From the NCBI GenBank assembly GCA_029785195.1, contig JAFMAD010000001.1, forward strand, positions 186,001-250,000: a stretch of DNA of 64,000 nt, read 5' to 3'. Positions 32,643-42,075 of this stretch are shown piece by piece. The notes under the pieces were generated by a model. That model had not been told where the DNA came from and did not search any database. It saw nothing but the letters and a program-made list of their open reading frames with translations. Position 1 is the stretch's first letter, and each line of letters starts with the position of its first letter. The translations under genes were made by a program, and so were the position numbers. Origin of the DNA: Nitrososphaerota archaeon (GTDB lineage Archaea > Thermoproteota > Nitrososphaeria > Nitrososphaerales > Gagatemarchaeaceae).

Positions 32643-34862
32643 CTATCTGTAGTATGGGACAGGGACCTTCTCCATCGGCTTCCCCTCCCTGGACTGGCGG
32701 ACCTTCTTGATGGCCTCCGCGAAGTGGTCGATGGTGACCACGGCCTCGTCGACGTGCTTCTTGGCGTCGTCTGGCTTCGGGTACTTGGAGATGAACCCCT
32801 GCAGGACGATGGAGACAGCTGTGTTGGTGAGCGAGGCCATGTCGGCGCCGCTGAACCCCTCCGTCATATCCACGATCCTGTCCAGGTCCACGTCCTTCGA
32901 GATGGGGACCCCCTTGACGTGTATCTTCAGTATCTCCTTCCTGGCCGGCTTGTCAGGGAGAGGGATCTGGATTAGCTTGTCGAACCTCCCCGCCCTCACC
33001 AGGGCCGGGTCGACGATGTCAATCCTGTTGGTGGCCGCGAGGACCACGACCCCCTGTAGGCTTTGGACGCCGTCGAGCTCGGTGAGGAGCTGGCTGACAA
33101 CCCTCTCGGTCACCATGCTGTCCCCGCCCATCCCTCTGGTCGGGGCGAGGGCGTCGACCTCGTCGAAGAATATGACGCAGGGCGAAGCCTGCCTGGCCCT
33201 CCTGAACACTTCGCGTATGCCCCGCTCTGACTCGCCTACCCATTTACTCAGGAGCTCCGGGCCCCTGACGCTGATGAAGTTCGCCTCGCTCTCTGTCGCG
33301 ACGGCCTTCGCCAGGAGTGTCTTACCAGTCCCAGAGGGGCCGTAGAGCATTATCCCCTTCGGCATGCTATATCCGATCTTGTCGTAGAGGTCGGGGTATT
33401 TCAGAGGCCACTCCACCGCCTCCTGCAGCTCCTTCTTGACCCCCTCAAGGCCGCCGATGTCGTTCCACTTCACGTCTGGGGTCTCCAGGTACACCTCGCG
33501 CATCGCGGAGGGCATGACATCCTTCAGCGCGTCCTCGAAGTCCGCCATGGTGACCACGAGCTTATCCAGGGTCTCAGGGCTCAGCCTATCCTCTTCGAGC
33601 TTGATGTCAGGGAGGTTCCTCCTTAGGGTCTTCATGGCCGCCTCCTTGCACAGGTACTCGAGGTCCGCGCCCACGAAACCGTGGCTCACCCCGGCGAGCT
33701 TCTCCAGGTCGACTATCTTGTCCGCGGCCCCGTTCTTGTCGTCATTCTGGGCCAAGGGCATGTGCCTGGTGTGGATCTGGAGTATCTCCAGCCTCCCCTT
33801 CTTGTCGGGGACCTTGATCTCGATCTCCCTGTCGAACCTTCCGGGCCTCCTCAGCGCCGGGTCGATGGCGTTGGGGCGGTTGGTGGCGGCGATGACGATG
33901 ACCTTCCCCCTCGCTTCAAGTCCGTCCATTAGGGACAGCAGCTGGCTCACCACCCTGCGCTCGACCTCGCCCGTGACCTCCTCCCTCTTCGGCGCTATTG
34001 AGTCAATCTCATCGATGAATATGATGGTGGGCGCCTTCTCCTTGGCCTCCTTGAAAATCTCTCTGAGTCTGGCTTCCGACTCCCCGTAGAACTTGCTCAT
34101 TATCTCGGGGCCGCTTATGGGGATGAAGTGCGCATTGCTCTCGGTCGCCACGGCCTTCGCCAGCAACGTCTTGCCGGTCCCGGGCGGGCCGTAGAGGAGT
34201 ATCCCCTTGGGCGCCTCGACCCCGAGCTTCTCGAATATTTCCGGGTGACGCAGAGGGAGCTCTATCATCTCGCGGACCTTCTGAATCTCGTCCTTCAGGC
34301 CGCCTATGTCCTCGTAGGTCACCTGCGGGACCCCGCGCAGCGCTTCCCCCTTCTCCGAAATCACGAACACTGTCCGCTGCGTGATGAGGGCGGCGTCCGC
34401 GACGGGGCTTACCCCTACGACCTGGAACGTGAGCCGCCCTCCGAAGTATGGTATCATGATGTTGTCCCCCTTCGTCACCGGGACGCTCTCGAGCGCGTCT
34501 GCGAGGTACCTCTCGTCTATGGGCGGGACCGCCTCTAACGGGGCGACGACCACCTTCTCGGCCGGCGGGGCCTTCACCTTCTTTACGACGACGACGTCAC
34601 CTATCGCGACCCCCGCGTTGTTCCTGATGAGCCCATCGATCCTGACTATCCCGCGCCCCTCGTCTGAAGGGTAGAGCGGGAGGCACTTCGCCACCGTCCG
34701 CCTCTTCCCCTTTATCTCGATCACGTCCCCGGTCGACGCGTCAAGCGCGTCCATGGCGTCGTAGTCTATCCTAGCGACCCCCCTACCGACGTCGCGCGTG
34801 TATGCTTCGAGGACCTTCAGTTGGACCTGCTGCTGGCTCACTCCGGCACCACTCTCAGACAA
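32643..34862 (-). CDS. cdc48: Cdc48/VCP-like double AAA+ unfoldase
   Basis: 739 residues. N domain (double-psi barrel plus four-stranded barrel, about 1-185), D1 with Walker A GPPGTGKT (about 225) and [13 protein letters not shown]2 with GPSGTGKT (about 506) and [15 protein letters not shown], both with arginine fingers ([20 protein letters not shown]). The last residues PYYR end in an HbYX-like Tyr-Tyr-Arg, which could open the 20S proteasome gate. Unfolds substrates for degradation. Downstream of hsp20, overlapping it by 8 nt. Confidence 0.97.
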   Translation of the reverse strand: MSESGAGVSQQQVQLKVLEAYTRDVGRGVARIDYDAMDALDASTGDVIEIKGKRRTVAKCLPLYPSDEGRGIVRIDGLIRNNAGVAIGDVVVVKKVKAPPAEKVVVAPLEAVPPIDERYLADALESVPVTKGDNIMIPYFGGRLTFQVVGVSPVADAALITQRTVFVISEKGEALRGVPQVTYEDIGGLKDEIQKVREMIELPLRHPEIFEKLGVEAPKGILLYGPPGTGKTLLAKAVATESNAHFIPISGPEIMSKFYGESEARLREIFKEAKEKAPTIIFIDEIDSIAPKREEVTGEVERRVVSQLLSLMDGLEARGKVIVIAATNRPNAIDPALRRPGRFDREIEIKVPDKKGRLEILQIHTRHMPLAQNDDKNGAADKIVDLEKLAGVSHGFVGADLEYLCKEAAMKTLRRNLPDIKLEEDRLSPETLDKLVVTMADFEDALKDVMPSAMREVYLETPDVKWNDIGGLEGVKKELQEAVEWPLKYPDLYDKIGYSMPKGIMLYGPSGTGKTLLAKAVATESEANFISVRGPELLSKWVGESERGIREVFRRARQASPCVIFFDEVDALAPTRGMGGDSMVTERVVSQLLTELDGVQSLQGVVVLAATNRIDIVDPALVRAGRFDKLIQIPLPDKPARKEILKIHVKGVPISKDVDLDRIVDMTEGFSGADMASLTNTAVSIVLQGFISKYPKPDDAKKHVDEAVVTIDHFAEAIKKVRQSREGKPMEKVPVPYYR

Positions 34863-35373
34863 TGTTTACCCTCCTGTAGCCCTTATTAGGCTTGTCCTTC
34901 AATGAGAACGAAACCTCCAGCATCCCGTTCCTATACTCCGCCTTCCCAGACTCCGCCTTGACAGGCTCCTTGAACGCCAGCTCGGCGCGGTAGCGCTTCT
35001 CCCCTCGCTCCGCGGTTATCACTGCGCTATCCTCGGTCGCGTCGACCCTGATGTCCGCCTTCTCGACCCCTGGCATCTCCAGTATCAGCTTGAGGGTCCC
35101 GTCCTTCTCGTCGACTATCTGTTCGCTGATAGGGGACCTGAACCCGTCCCTGCGAACCGGGTTGTTGCCGAAGATCTGGACCGACGGCTTCCCCTCCGGG
35201 CCCACGTTGAATGTGAAACCCGCCACGAACGGCTTGTTCTCCCTTCCGTGGCCGAAGAACGCGTCCCTCACCGTGTTCTCGATGTCCTTCTCGAAATCCT
35301 CGAAATACCTGTCGAGCTCGTCGAGCATGTCCCTCAGGTCCCTCCGCCTGTCCCCGCTTTCTATTCCGCTCAT
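34855..35373 (-). CDS. hsp20: small heat-shock protein Hsp20
   Basis: 172 residues: an N-terminal acidic helical arm with DRYFEDFEKDIENTVRDAF, alpha-crystallin domain (about 85-170; LKLILEMPGVEKADIRVDATEDSAVITAER, YRNGMLEVSFSL). The C-terminal I-x-I anchor is replaced by VNIV. Holdase chaperone. First gene of hsp20-cdc48, starting at ATG 35373 next to a perfect palindrome shared with the divergent HTH gene. Confidence 0.93.
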   Translation of the reverse strand: MSGIESGDRRRDLRDMLDELDRYFEDFEKDIENTVRDAFFGHGRENKPFVAGFTFNVGPEGKPSVQIFGNNPVRRDGFRSPISEQIVDEKDGTLKLILEMPGVEKADIRVDATEDSAVITAERGEKRYRAELAFKEPVKAESGKAEYRNGMLEVSFSLKDKPNKGYRRVNIV

Positions 35374-35387
35374 ATTAATTCACATTA

Positions 35388-35399
35388 CGTTAATTAACG
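35388..35399. promoter_or_regulatory. palindrome in the hsp20/HTH divergent promoter
   Basis: CGTTAATTAACG, a perfect 12-bp palindrome in a 49-nt intergenic region. GTTTATTAAC at 35402-35411 nearby is the probable TATA box of the HTH gene on the plus strand. GTTA/TAAC half-sites recall the CTAAC-N5-GTTAG site of the Archaeoglobus heat-shock regulator HSR1 (established for that organism; extension to here is inference). Confidence 0.5.
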
Positions 35400-35422
35400 C
35401 ATGTTTATTAACTTACCTCTAG

Positions 35423-36034
35423 TTGCATTTGCCCGTGCAGACCGACCTGATGGAGGAGGTCCTCTCGTCCAGGGCGAGGCTCAGGATAGCAGACGCTGTC
35501 TCCGTCAGGCCCCGCACCCTGAGGGAGCTTTCGCGGATAACTGGGATCTCAGTCCAGGGGGTGCTCAGGCACCTCAAGAGGCTCACAGAGCTCGGAGCGG
35601 TAGAAGAGAGGCCCCTCCCGAGGCTCGCGCCCAAGGCCCGGACCGTGTACGCCTCGACGTCGGTACGCGTCAGGGATTACTCGACCCCCGGGCTCACGGT
35701 GGTCCGCTCGTCGGAACGCCCGCCACGAGCTAGGCAGGAGGAGAGGGTCCGGAACCTCGAAAGGGCGGCGGGGGAGCTGCTCATACTCAGGCGAAGGATA
35801 GGCGAAGGGACGCGGAAGCTTGGCCGGCTGATCGACGAGGCCGCCGAGGAACAGGAGGCGCTCGCGGCCACGGTGAGGTCACTGCCGTTGTCTCAGGCGG
35901 AGAGGCTGATCGTCGAGGTGGCTCTCACCGAGGACACCCTTGAGGACGGGGTGGCTGTCCTCTCGGAGTACTACGGCATCGAGGACAGAAGGTCTATAGA
36001 GCGAGCCCTCGCCAAGGCGGGCAGATTTGTCTGA
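35423..36034 (+). CDS. winged-helix regulator, candidate heat-shock repressor
   Basis: 203 residues. Winged helix (about 10-75: SSRARLRIADAVSVRPRTLRELSRITGISVQGVLRHLKRLTELGAVEE), a basic linker, then a long coiled coil (about 105-160) and an acidic helical tail. Divergent from hsp20-cdc48 across a palindrome, which suggests it controls them and itself. Start TTG 35423; GTG 35435 is equally possible and better spaced from the TATA box. Overlaps surE by 8 nt. Confidence 0.7.
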   Translation: MHLPVQTDLMEEVLSSRARLRIADAVSVRPRTLRELSRITGISVQGVLRHLKRLTELGAVEERPLPRLAPKARTVYASTSVRVRDYSTPGLTVVRSSERPPRARQEERVRNLERAAGELLILRRRIGEGTRKLGRLIDEAAEEQEALAATVRSLPLSQAERLIVEVALTEDTLEDGVAVLSEYYGIEDRRSIERALAKAGRFV

Positions 36035-36860
36035 GACCAAGAAGCTCGTAATGGTTACCAACGACGACAGCGTGCAGAGCAACGGCATAGTCGAGCTCGC
36101 ACGGGCCACGGCGAAGCACGCCAAGGCTGTCATAGTCGCCCCGGAGCAGCCTCAGAGCGCCACCGCCCTCAGCCTGACGTTCCACAAACCCATCAGGGTG
36201 AACAGGGTGAGGCGCGACAATTTCGAGTGCTACGCCGTCTCGGGGTCGCCGGGGGACTGCGTGATGGTCGGGGTGAACAAGGTCCTCCCGAGGAAGCCTG
36301 ATCTGGTGGTCTCGGGGATCAACATCGGGGACAACGACACCTTCCAAGACATACTGGCTTCCGGCACGGTGGCGGCGGCGTTGGAGTCGGCTATCACTGG
36401 GATACCTGCCATAGCGTTCTCGATGGAGGTGAGCGGGGAGTCGATGTTCGCGCTCGAGTACGACCAGCCCGACTTCACCAACGCAGGCATCATCGCGGGG
36501 GAGATAATCCGCGACGTCCTTGACAACGGCATGCCCGATGGAGCCGAGATCCTGAACGTCAACTTCCCCCGGAACGTGCAGCCTACCACCCCGATCAAGA
36601 TCACAGAGGTGGGGAGGAGGAAGTACACGGACAAGGTCCTCGTCAGACGGGACCCGAGAGGTAGGCCCTACTATTGGCTCTTTGGGGAGCGGCTCACCAG
36701 TTTCCCCGACAGGACAGACGCGGAGGCGGTGGTCGTGAAGAAGCACGTGTCGATCACTCCCATCGTTCTCAAGATGTCAGGCCCCCCCTCCAGGGACCTG
36801 TCGAGGCTCAGGGAAAGGGTCGAAGAGGGGCTCCAGAGGTCACGCCGCGGCGGCCGATAG
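36027..36860 (+). CDS. surE: SurE-family 5'-nucleotidase
   Basis: 277 residues from TTG 36027. VTNDDSVQSNGI (metal-binding Asp-Asp), AVSGSPGDCV, LVVSGINIGDN and ASGTVAAALES are the SurE active-site blocks. Dephosphorylates nucleoside monophosphates and related compounds in stress survival. Coupled by overlap to the HTH gene. Confidence 0.9.
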   Translation: MSETKKLVMVTNDDSVQSNGIVELARATAKHAKAVIVAPEQPQSATALSLTFHKPIRVNRVRRDNFECYAVSGSPGDCVMVGVNKVLPRKPDLVVSGINIGDNDTFQDILASGTVAAALESAITGIPAIAFSMEVSGESMFALEYDQPDFTNAGIIAGEIIRDVLDNGMPDGAEILNVNFPRNVQPTTPIKITEVGRRKYTDKVLVRRDPRGRPYYWLFGERLTSFPDRTDAEAVVVKKHVSITPIVLKMSGPPSRDLSRLRERVEEGLQRSRRGGR

Positions 36861-36869
36861 AAGGGAGCG

Positions 36870-37379
36870 GTGGCGGCGACGGCTGCAGGGGAAGTCTGGG
36901 AGGAGGTCGATGCGAAGATGAGGGTCGTCCGGCTCACGCCCCCCCTGCAGGCGCTGGTCCCCGTCCTGGCGCTCCCCGCCCTATCGAAGGGGACGAGGGG
37001 GATGACACTGATACCAGGGAGCGGGGGGGCCGCCCTGGGCGCTATCCTCGTGGCCGCGTCGTCGGGGATGGCCTACGCGCTCTACACCGCGGCCGGGCCC
37101 CTGGCGGGGCTCCTCCCAGTCTGGCTGGTCGGGACCGCGGGGGCGGTCCTGCTCGCGTCGGCTATGAAGCCGACCGCCTTCGTAAAACCGATATGCGTCC
37201 GCTGCAGGCTCCTCCCTGTGATCAGGGAGCACGAGGCGATACACCTTTCCGGCGTCGGCGGAGAGGAGGCAGTCTGGGAGTCGATGCGTTCGAGGCACAG
37301 CATCGAGAGCCTGTCCTTGGAGGGGGACCCGGCGATATGCGCCTTCTGTCCGATCCCCAAGAGACTCGCGGAGCGCTAG
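36870..37379 (+). CDS. membrane protein with paired CxxC motifs, next to ABCE1
   Basis: 169 residues from GTG 36870 (AAGGGAGC just upstream). Membrane helices at about 24-42, 52-70 and 76-97, followed by a cytoplasmic domain with CVRC (about 110) and CAFC (about 157) and a His (HEAIHLSG), which look like a zinc or Fe-S knuckle. Not recognised. It ends 10 nt before ABCE1, so its role may relate to translation or Fe-S supply (inference). Confidence 0.6.
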   Translation: MAATAAGEVWEEVDAKMRVVRLTPPLQALVPVLALPALSKGTRGMTLIPGSGGAALGAILVAASSGMAYALYTAAGPLAGLLPVWLVGTAGAVLLASAMKPTAFVKPICVRCRLLPVIREHEAIHLSGVGGEEAVWESMRSRHSIESLSLEGDPAICAFCPIPKRLAER

Positions 37380-37389
37380 GTGAGAAGAG

Positions 37390-39201
37390 ATGGTCCACCG
37401 CATCGCCGTAGTAGAACAGGACCTCTGCCAGACCAAGAAGTGCGGCCTTGAGTGCATCAAAGAGTGCCCGGTAAACATCAACGGCCAGGAGTGCATCACC
37501 CTCCCCGAAAGCAGAATCGCGCTGGTCTCAGAAGGGCTCTGCATCGGCTGCGGCATCTGCGTCAAGGTCTGCCCCTTCGATGCCATCGACATCCTGAACC
37601 TGAGCGAGGAGCTGAAGACAGACAAGATCCACCAGTACGGCGTCAACTCATTCCGGCTGTTCCGGATCCCCACCGTGAGGAAAGGACAGGTGGTGGGGCT
37701 GGTCGGGAGGAACGGGATAGGCAAGTCGACGGCCCTCAAGATACTCGCGGGACAGCTCGTCCCCAACCTTGGCGACTACGAGCGGGAGGGGACATGGGAC
37801 AGGTTCGTCAGGTACCTCAGCGGGCGGGAGATGAAGGAGCACTTCGAGAGGGTCGCCGACGGAGAGTTGAAGGTCTCTCTAAAGCCTCAGGCGGTATACA
37901 AGATCCCTGAGGCGTGGAAGGGGAAGGCGCGGGGGCTCCTCGAGCAGATGGACGAAAGGAAGAGGATGGACGAGGTGGCGGACCTGCTAAGCCTGAGGGA
38001 GTCGCTCGACAAGGACCTCCCCGACCTCAGCGGCGGGGAGCTGCAGAGGGTGGCGGTCGCCGCCGCTGCGCTGAAGGACGCGGACCTGTACCTGTTCGAC
38101 GAGCCGTCGTCTTACAACGATGTCTACCAGAGGCTCGCGGTCTCGAAGCTGATAACGGGGCTTGCCGAAGAGGGCAAAGCCGTCCTCGTGGTCGAGCACG
38201 ACATCGCGTTCCTCGACTACGTCACTGACTATGTCCAGATCATCTATGGCGAGCCTGGGGCCTACGGCATCGTCTCCGGGCTGTACCCAGCCAGGACGGG
38301 GATAAACGCCCTGCTCGACGGCTACCTCCCCCAGGAGAACGTCAGGTTCAGGGACCACGCAGTCTCCTTTGACGTCAGGGCTGCCGGGGAGACGGTGGAG
38401 AGCGAGGCCGCCGTCGCGAAGTACACCGAGTTGACGAAGAGTTACCAGTCTTTCAGCCTCAGGGTCGGCGCGGGGGAGATAAAGGGAGGCTCCATCGTCG
38501 GGGCGGTCGGCGCCAACGCGCTCGGGAAGACCACCTTCCTCAAGATGCTGGCAGGAGTGGAGAAGCCCGCCGAGGGGACGGTTCACGTGGACGCGAAGGT
38601 GGCGTACAAGCCCCAGTACCTCAGCTCCGACTTCGAGGGGACCGTGGAGGAGTTCTTCATGTCGACCCTCGGGACGAAGTACAACGACCCGGTCCTCCAG
38701 GACAACCTGGTCGCCCCCTTGAGGCTCGAGAAGCTCATGGCCAGGAAGGTGGGGGAGCTCAGCGGAGGGGAGCTCCAGAAGGTGGCGGTCGTAGCCACCA
38801 TGGCCCAGGAGTCGGACGTATACGCGCTTGACGAGCCGTCGGCGTTCCTGGACGTGGAGGACAGGTTCGTCGTATCTCGGGCGATCAACAGGATGGTGAA
38901 GGCGAGGGGGAAGGCGGCCGTCGTGATAGACCACGACCTCCAAGTGATCGACATAGTGTCCGACAGGCTCCTGGTCTTCAGCGGGGAGCCAGGGGTGGCG
39001 GGGGAGGCCACCCCTCCGCTGACCAAGGAGGCGGGGATGAACGACTTCCTGAGTAGGGTGGGGCTCACATACAGGCGGGACGTCAACACGGGGAGGCCCA
39101 GGGTCAACAAGCCGGGCTCGAAGCTGGACAGGGAGCAAAAGGAGAGGGGGGACTACTACTACGTCCCAGCCCAGAGGGAAGAAAGTGCCCCGGCTGATTA
39201 G
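37390..39201 (+). CDS. abce1: ABCE1/Rli1 ribosome-recycling ATPase
   Basis: 603 residues. The N-terminal ferredoxin-like domain has eight Cys (CGLECIKECP, CIGCGICVKVCP) for two [4Fe-4S] clusters. Two ABC domains follow: GRNGIGKST with DLSGGELQRV and GANALGKTT with ELSGGELQKV, both with DEPS Walker B ends. Splits post-termination ribosomes together with aRF1/Pelota. Overlaps trm5 by 17 nt. Confidence 0.96.
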   Translation: MVHRIAVVEQDLCQTKKCGLECIKECPVNINGQECITLPESRIALVSEGLCIGCGICVKVCPFDAIDILNLSEELKTDKIHQYGVNSFRLFRIPTVRKGQVVGLVGRNGIGKSTALKILAGQLVPNLGDYEREGTWDRFVRYLSGREMKEHFERVADGELKVSLKPQAVYKIPEAWKGKARGLLEQMDERKRMDEVADLLSLRESLDKDLPDLSGGELQRVAVAAAALKDADLYLFDEPSSYNDVYQRLAVSKLITGLAEEGKAVLVVEHDIAFLDYVTDYVQIIYGEPGAYGIVSGLYPARTGINALLDGYLPQENVRFRDHAVSFDVRAAGETVESEAAVAKYTELTKSYQSFSLRVGAGEIKGGSIVGAVGANALGKTTFLKMLAGVEKPAEGTVHVDAKVAYKPQYLSSDFEGTVEEFFMSTLGTKYNDPVLQDNLVAPLRLEKLMARKVGELSGGELQKVAVVATMAQESDVYALDEPSAFLDVEDRFVVSRAINRMVKARGKAAVVIDHDLQVIDIVSDRLLVFSGEPGVAGEATPPLTKEAGMNDFLSRVGLTYRRDVNTGRPRVNKPGSKLDREQKERGDYYYVPAQREESAPAD

Positions 39202-40057
39202 GGCCGCGCTCGAGAAGGCAGGGGTCGAAGGCGCGGGGCGCGTCTCCTCCGGGGTCGACGTGGTGGGGGACATAGCCATCGTGAGGCTGGCAGGGTTCAC
39301 GCCGCGCGAGAAGGCGAAGGTCGCCGACGCCATCCTCGAGGAGATGCGGAACGTGAAGGTGGTGATGGAGCAGGAGGGGGGGATAGAGGGGGAGTTCAGG
39401 CTGAGGAAGCTGGTGCGCCTCGCCGGCGAGGCGAGGACCACCACGGTGCACAGGGAGAACGGCTGCTCTTTCATGGTGGACGTGGAGAAGGCGTACTTCT
39501 CCCCTCGGCTCTCCACGGAGAGGCTCCGGATAGCCAGGCTTGTCGGGCGCGACGAGCGCGTCCTCAACATGTTCGCCGGAGTCGGCCCCTTCTCCGTCTT
39601 GATAGCGAAGGTATCGGGCGCCAGGGTGACCAGCTGCGAGATGAACGAGGTGGCGGCGGACCTGCACGAGGCTAACGACAGGCTGAACAAGGTCGATGGG
39701 CTGGTGACGGTGGTCCGAGGCGACGCCGCCTCCCTCCCCGGCTCTCTCCGGGAGAGGTTCGACAGGGTGCTGATGCCCCACCCGTCTGAAGCGGACAAGT
39801 ATCTCCGGGGGGCGATAGAGATGACGAAGGGGACTGGGACCATACACTACTACAGGCACGTCCTTGGGGAGGACGAGGGGGAGGCGAAGGGGGCGCTCCG
39901 CAGGGAGCTGAGGAGGCTCCTCCCCGCGGGAGCGAGATACAAGTCGAGGAGGGTGAGGGAGGTCGGGCCCAGGTGGGTGGAGATGGAGGCAGACATCAGG
40001 CTCGCCGCGCGAGAGGGGAAGGACCGCCGCGCCCGGAAGGGCGCAACCCCAACATAG
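39185..40057 (+). CDS. trm5: Trm5-like tRNA (guanine-37-N1)-methyltransferase
   Basis: 290 residues from GTG 39185. A small N-terminal domain, a strand-rich linker (HRENGCSFMVDVEKAYFSPRL), SAM-binding VLNMFAGVGPFSVLIA, CEMNEVAADLHEAN and the catalytic-loop region RVLMPHPSEADKYL. The usual Asn-Leu-Pro is replaced by Met-Pro-His-Pro. Methylates G37 to prevent frameshifting. Compact archaeal form. Overlap with abce1 implies one translation unit. Confidence 0.85.
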   Translation: MPRLIRAALEKAGVEGAGRVSSGVDVVGDIAIVRLAGFTPREKAKVADAILEEMRNVKVVMEQEGGIEGEFRLRKLVRLAGEARTTTVHRENGCSFMVDVEKAYFSPRLSTERLRIARLVGRDERVLNMFAGVGPFSVLIAKVSGARVTSCEMNEVAADLHEANDRLNKVDGLVTVVRGDAASLPGSLRERFDRVLMPHPSEADKYLRGAIEMTKGTGTIHYYRHVLGEDEGEAKGALRRELRRLLPAGARYKSRRVREVGPRWVEMEADIRLAAREGKDRRARKGATPT

Positions 40058-40079
40058 AAGCGCCGGGGTCCCCCCGGGC

Positions 40080-41513
40080 GTGCGCAGGATTACTTCCGCG
40101 GCGGAGCTGGCCGCCCTTTCAAAGGACGCGGGGATATTCGTCATAGCCCCGGCGAGGGCGTACGTGGTCGAGTCCGAGCGCGAGGTGTCGCACGCCGTAA
40201 GGGAGGCGGCCGGGGACGGGCTGAGCGTGACCCCCAGAGGAGGGGGGACCTCGATCCCCACGCAGTCGGTCGGGTCCGGCGCGATACTCGTCCAGGCGAG
40301 GGCGTCGATCAGGCTGACGCAGGACACCGTAGTCTGCGAGCCCGGGGTGGTCAAGGCGGACCTAAACAGGGAGCTCTCGAAGTGGGGGAGATGGATGCCT
40401 GTCGACCCTTCGAGCTACGCGAGCTGCACCGTGGGAGGGATGGTCGCGAACAACTCCTCTGGGGCGAGGACCCTGAAGTACGGGTCCACCGCTGACTCCC
40501 TCGCCGGGGCGAGGGTCGTCCTTGCCGACGGCAGGGCCCTGGCCTTGGGCCCCGCGACCGAAGAGGCGCTGTCTGGAGACCCCCTGACACGCAAGGCGGC
40601 GTCGCTGATACTTGAAAACCAGAAGGAGATATCGGAGGACGCCCCCAGGGCGACCAAGAACTCCTCCGGGTACAGGCTGGAAAAGGTGCGCCGGGGGAGC
40701 TTCCTCGACCTTCAGAAGCTCTTCGCTGGGTCCGAAGGGACGCTCGGGGTCATCACGGAGGCGACGCTGAAGACGAGGCTCAGGCCCAAGTGGAGGGCCC
40801 TCTTCGTGGCGGAGTCCACCCTGCACGAGCTCGACGCCGCGGTAGCCGCGTTCAGGACCCTCGCCCCGTCTGCCCTCGAGCTGGTGGACAAATCAGTGTT
40901 CCGCAGCGCGGGGAGGTGGGAGAGGGTCTCGAGGCTCTCGCGGTCGGACGACCCGTTCATGATTTTCTGCGAGCTCGACGGCGACGATGGAGGATTGGAG
41001 GAGGAAGCGGCGGGGGCAGTCGGCGGCCTCGACCCCCTGCTTTTGACTGACGAAGGGGACATCTCGGCGGCCTGGGAGGCTCGGAACGAGACGTTGACCT
41101 TCGCGCAGGACATGGTGAAAGGAGGGAGGCGCCCGGTCCCAGGCGTCGAAGACCTGGCCGTCCCCCCGGGGGCGCTCGGCGACCTGGTGGAGCTGCTTGT
41201 GGGCCAGTTCGAGCGGAGAGGGCTCGAGTACATACTTTACGGCCACGCGGGGGACGCGAACCTCCACGCCAGGCCGCTTCTCGACCTGAGCGAGCCATCG
41301 GAGGCGAAGGTCAACGAGGGGCTGATGGAGGACTGCTTCGAGGAGGTGTGGAAGATGGGAGGGTCCATGACCGGAGAGCACGGGGACGGGATGCTGAGGG
41401 CGAAGTACGTCCCCCGCCAGTACCCGCGGACCTACCACCTGATGGAGGAGCTGAAGGCGATGTTCGACCCGAAAGTGGTCATGAACCCCGGCGTCAAGAT
41501 CGCCAGGACATAG
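40080..41513 (+). CDS. FAD-linked oxidase, GlcD/D-lactate dehydrogenase type
   Basis: 477 residues from GTG 40080. FAD-binding PCMH domain: TPRGGGTSIPTQSVG, VDPSSYASCTVGGMVANNSSGARTLKYGST. C-terminal oxidase domain: PGVEDLAVPP, YGHAGDANLHARPLL, GEHGDGMLRAKYV with FDPKVVMNPG. Oxidises a 2-hydroxy acid such as glycolate or D-lactate. The electron acceptor is unknown; no Fe-S partner subunit is nearby. Confidence 0.88.
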   Translation: MRRITSAAELAALSKDAGIFVIAPARAYVVESEREVSHAVREAAGDGLSVTPRGGGTSIPTQSVGSGAILVQARASIRLTQDTVVCEPGVVKADLNRELSKWGRWMPVDPSSYASCTVGGMVANNSSGARTLKYGSTADSLAGARVVLADGRALALGPATEEALSGDPLTRKAASLILENQKEISEDAPRATKNSSGYRLEKVRRGSFLDLQKLFAGSEGTLGVITEATLKTRLRPKWRALFVAESTLHELDAAVAAFRTLAPSALELVDKSVFRSAGRWERVSRLSRSDDPFMIFCELDGDDGGLEEEAAGAVGGLDPLLLTDEGDISAAWEARNETLTFAQDMVKGGRRPVPGVEDLAVPPGALGDLVELLVGQFERRGLEYILYGHAGDANLHARPLLDLSEPSEAKVNEGLMEDCFEEVWKMGGSMTGEHGDGMLRAKYVPRQYPRTYHLMEELKAMFDPKVVMNPGVKIART

Positions 41514-42066
41514 CAGCCCTGGCCAGCAGCTTGGCCACCCTCACAGGCTCCGGGATTGACCCCTGCAGAGTGAAGGCGTCGAGGACTGCCTTCGCCTCCC
41601 CCTCGTCGACCCCCGCCGTCCTGACGAAGACCGCGTGGCCCGTCTTGAGCCTGACCCTAACCCTCTCGCCAAGCCGCCTGTACGCCTCCAACTTCGCCTC
41701 AGCCCCCTCTGGGAAGTGGCGCCTTATCGAACCCTCGATCCCCCCGGTCTCCTTGTACGTCAGGCAGACGACGGGGAGGCGTGTCCTGACGGAGAGCCCG
41801 TCGGCGTCGACGACGTTGTATAGGCTCAGGATAGCGCCGGAGACGAGGATGACGTTGATGTCGTTCCTGCGGAACCGCCTGAACAACGAGGCGATGGACC
41901 TCGTGGCGTCGTCCCCGCCTACCTCGGTCCTCCCCATCGCCACCCCGTCGATGACGAAGTCGCTCCGCATCACGACCCCGGCCAGGACCGACCTCCTCTG
42001 CCCCTGCCTGAAGCTCTCGGCGACGCCGAGGGCCCTTATCCCAGGCTTGTCGAGGTGGAGCCTCAT
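41494..42066 (-). CDS. DUF99 family protein (endonuclease V-like fold)
   Basis: 190 residues. LGVAESFRQGQRRSVLAGVVMR, DFVIDGVAMGRTEVGGDDAT and NVILVSGAILSLYNVVD match DUF99, a family related to endonuclease V in fold but with unproven activity. Start ATG 42066. Converges with the GlcD-like gene, overlapping 20 nt. Confidence 0.85.
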   Translation of the reverse strand: MRLHLDKPGIRALGVAESFRQGQRRSVLAGVVMRSDFVIDGVAMGRTEVGGDDATRSIASLFRRFRRNDINVILVSGAILSLYNVVDADGLSVRTRLPVVCLTYKETGGIEGSIRRHFPEGAEAKLEAYRRLGERVRVRLKTGHAVFVRTAGVDEGEAKAVLDAFTLQGSIPEPVRVAKLLARAAMSWRS

Positions 42067-42075
42067 CTGGAAGAC

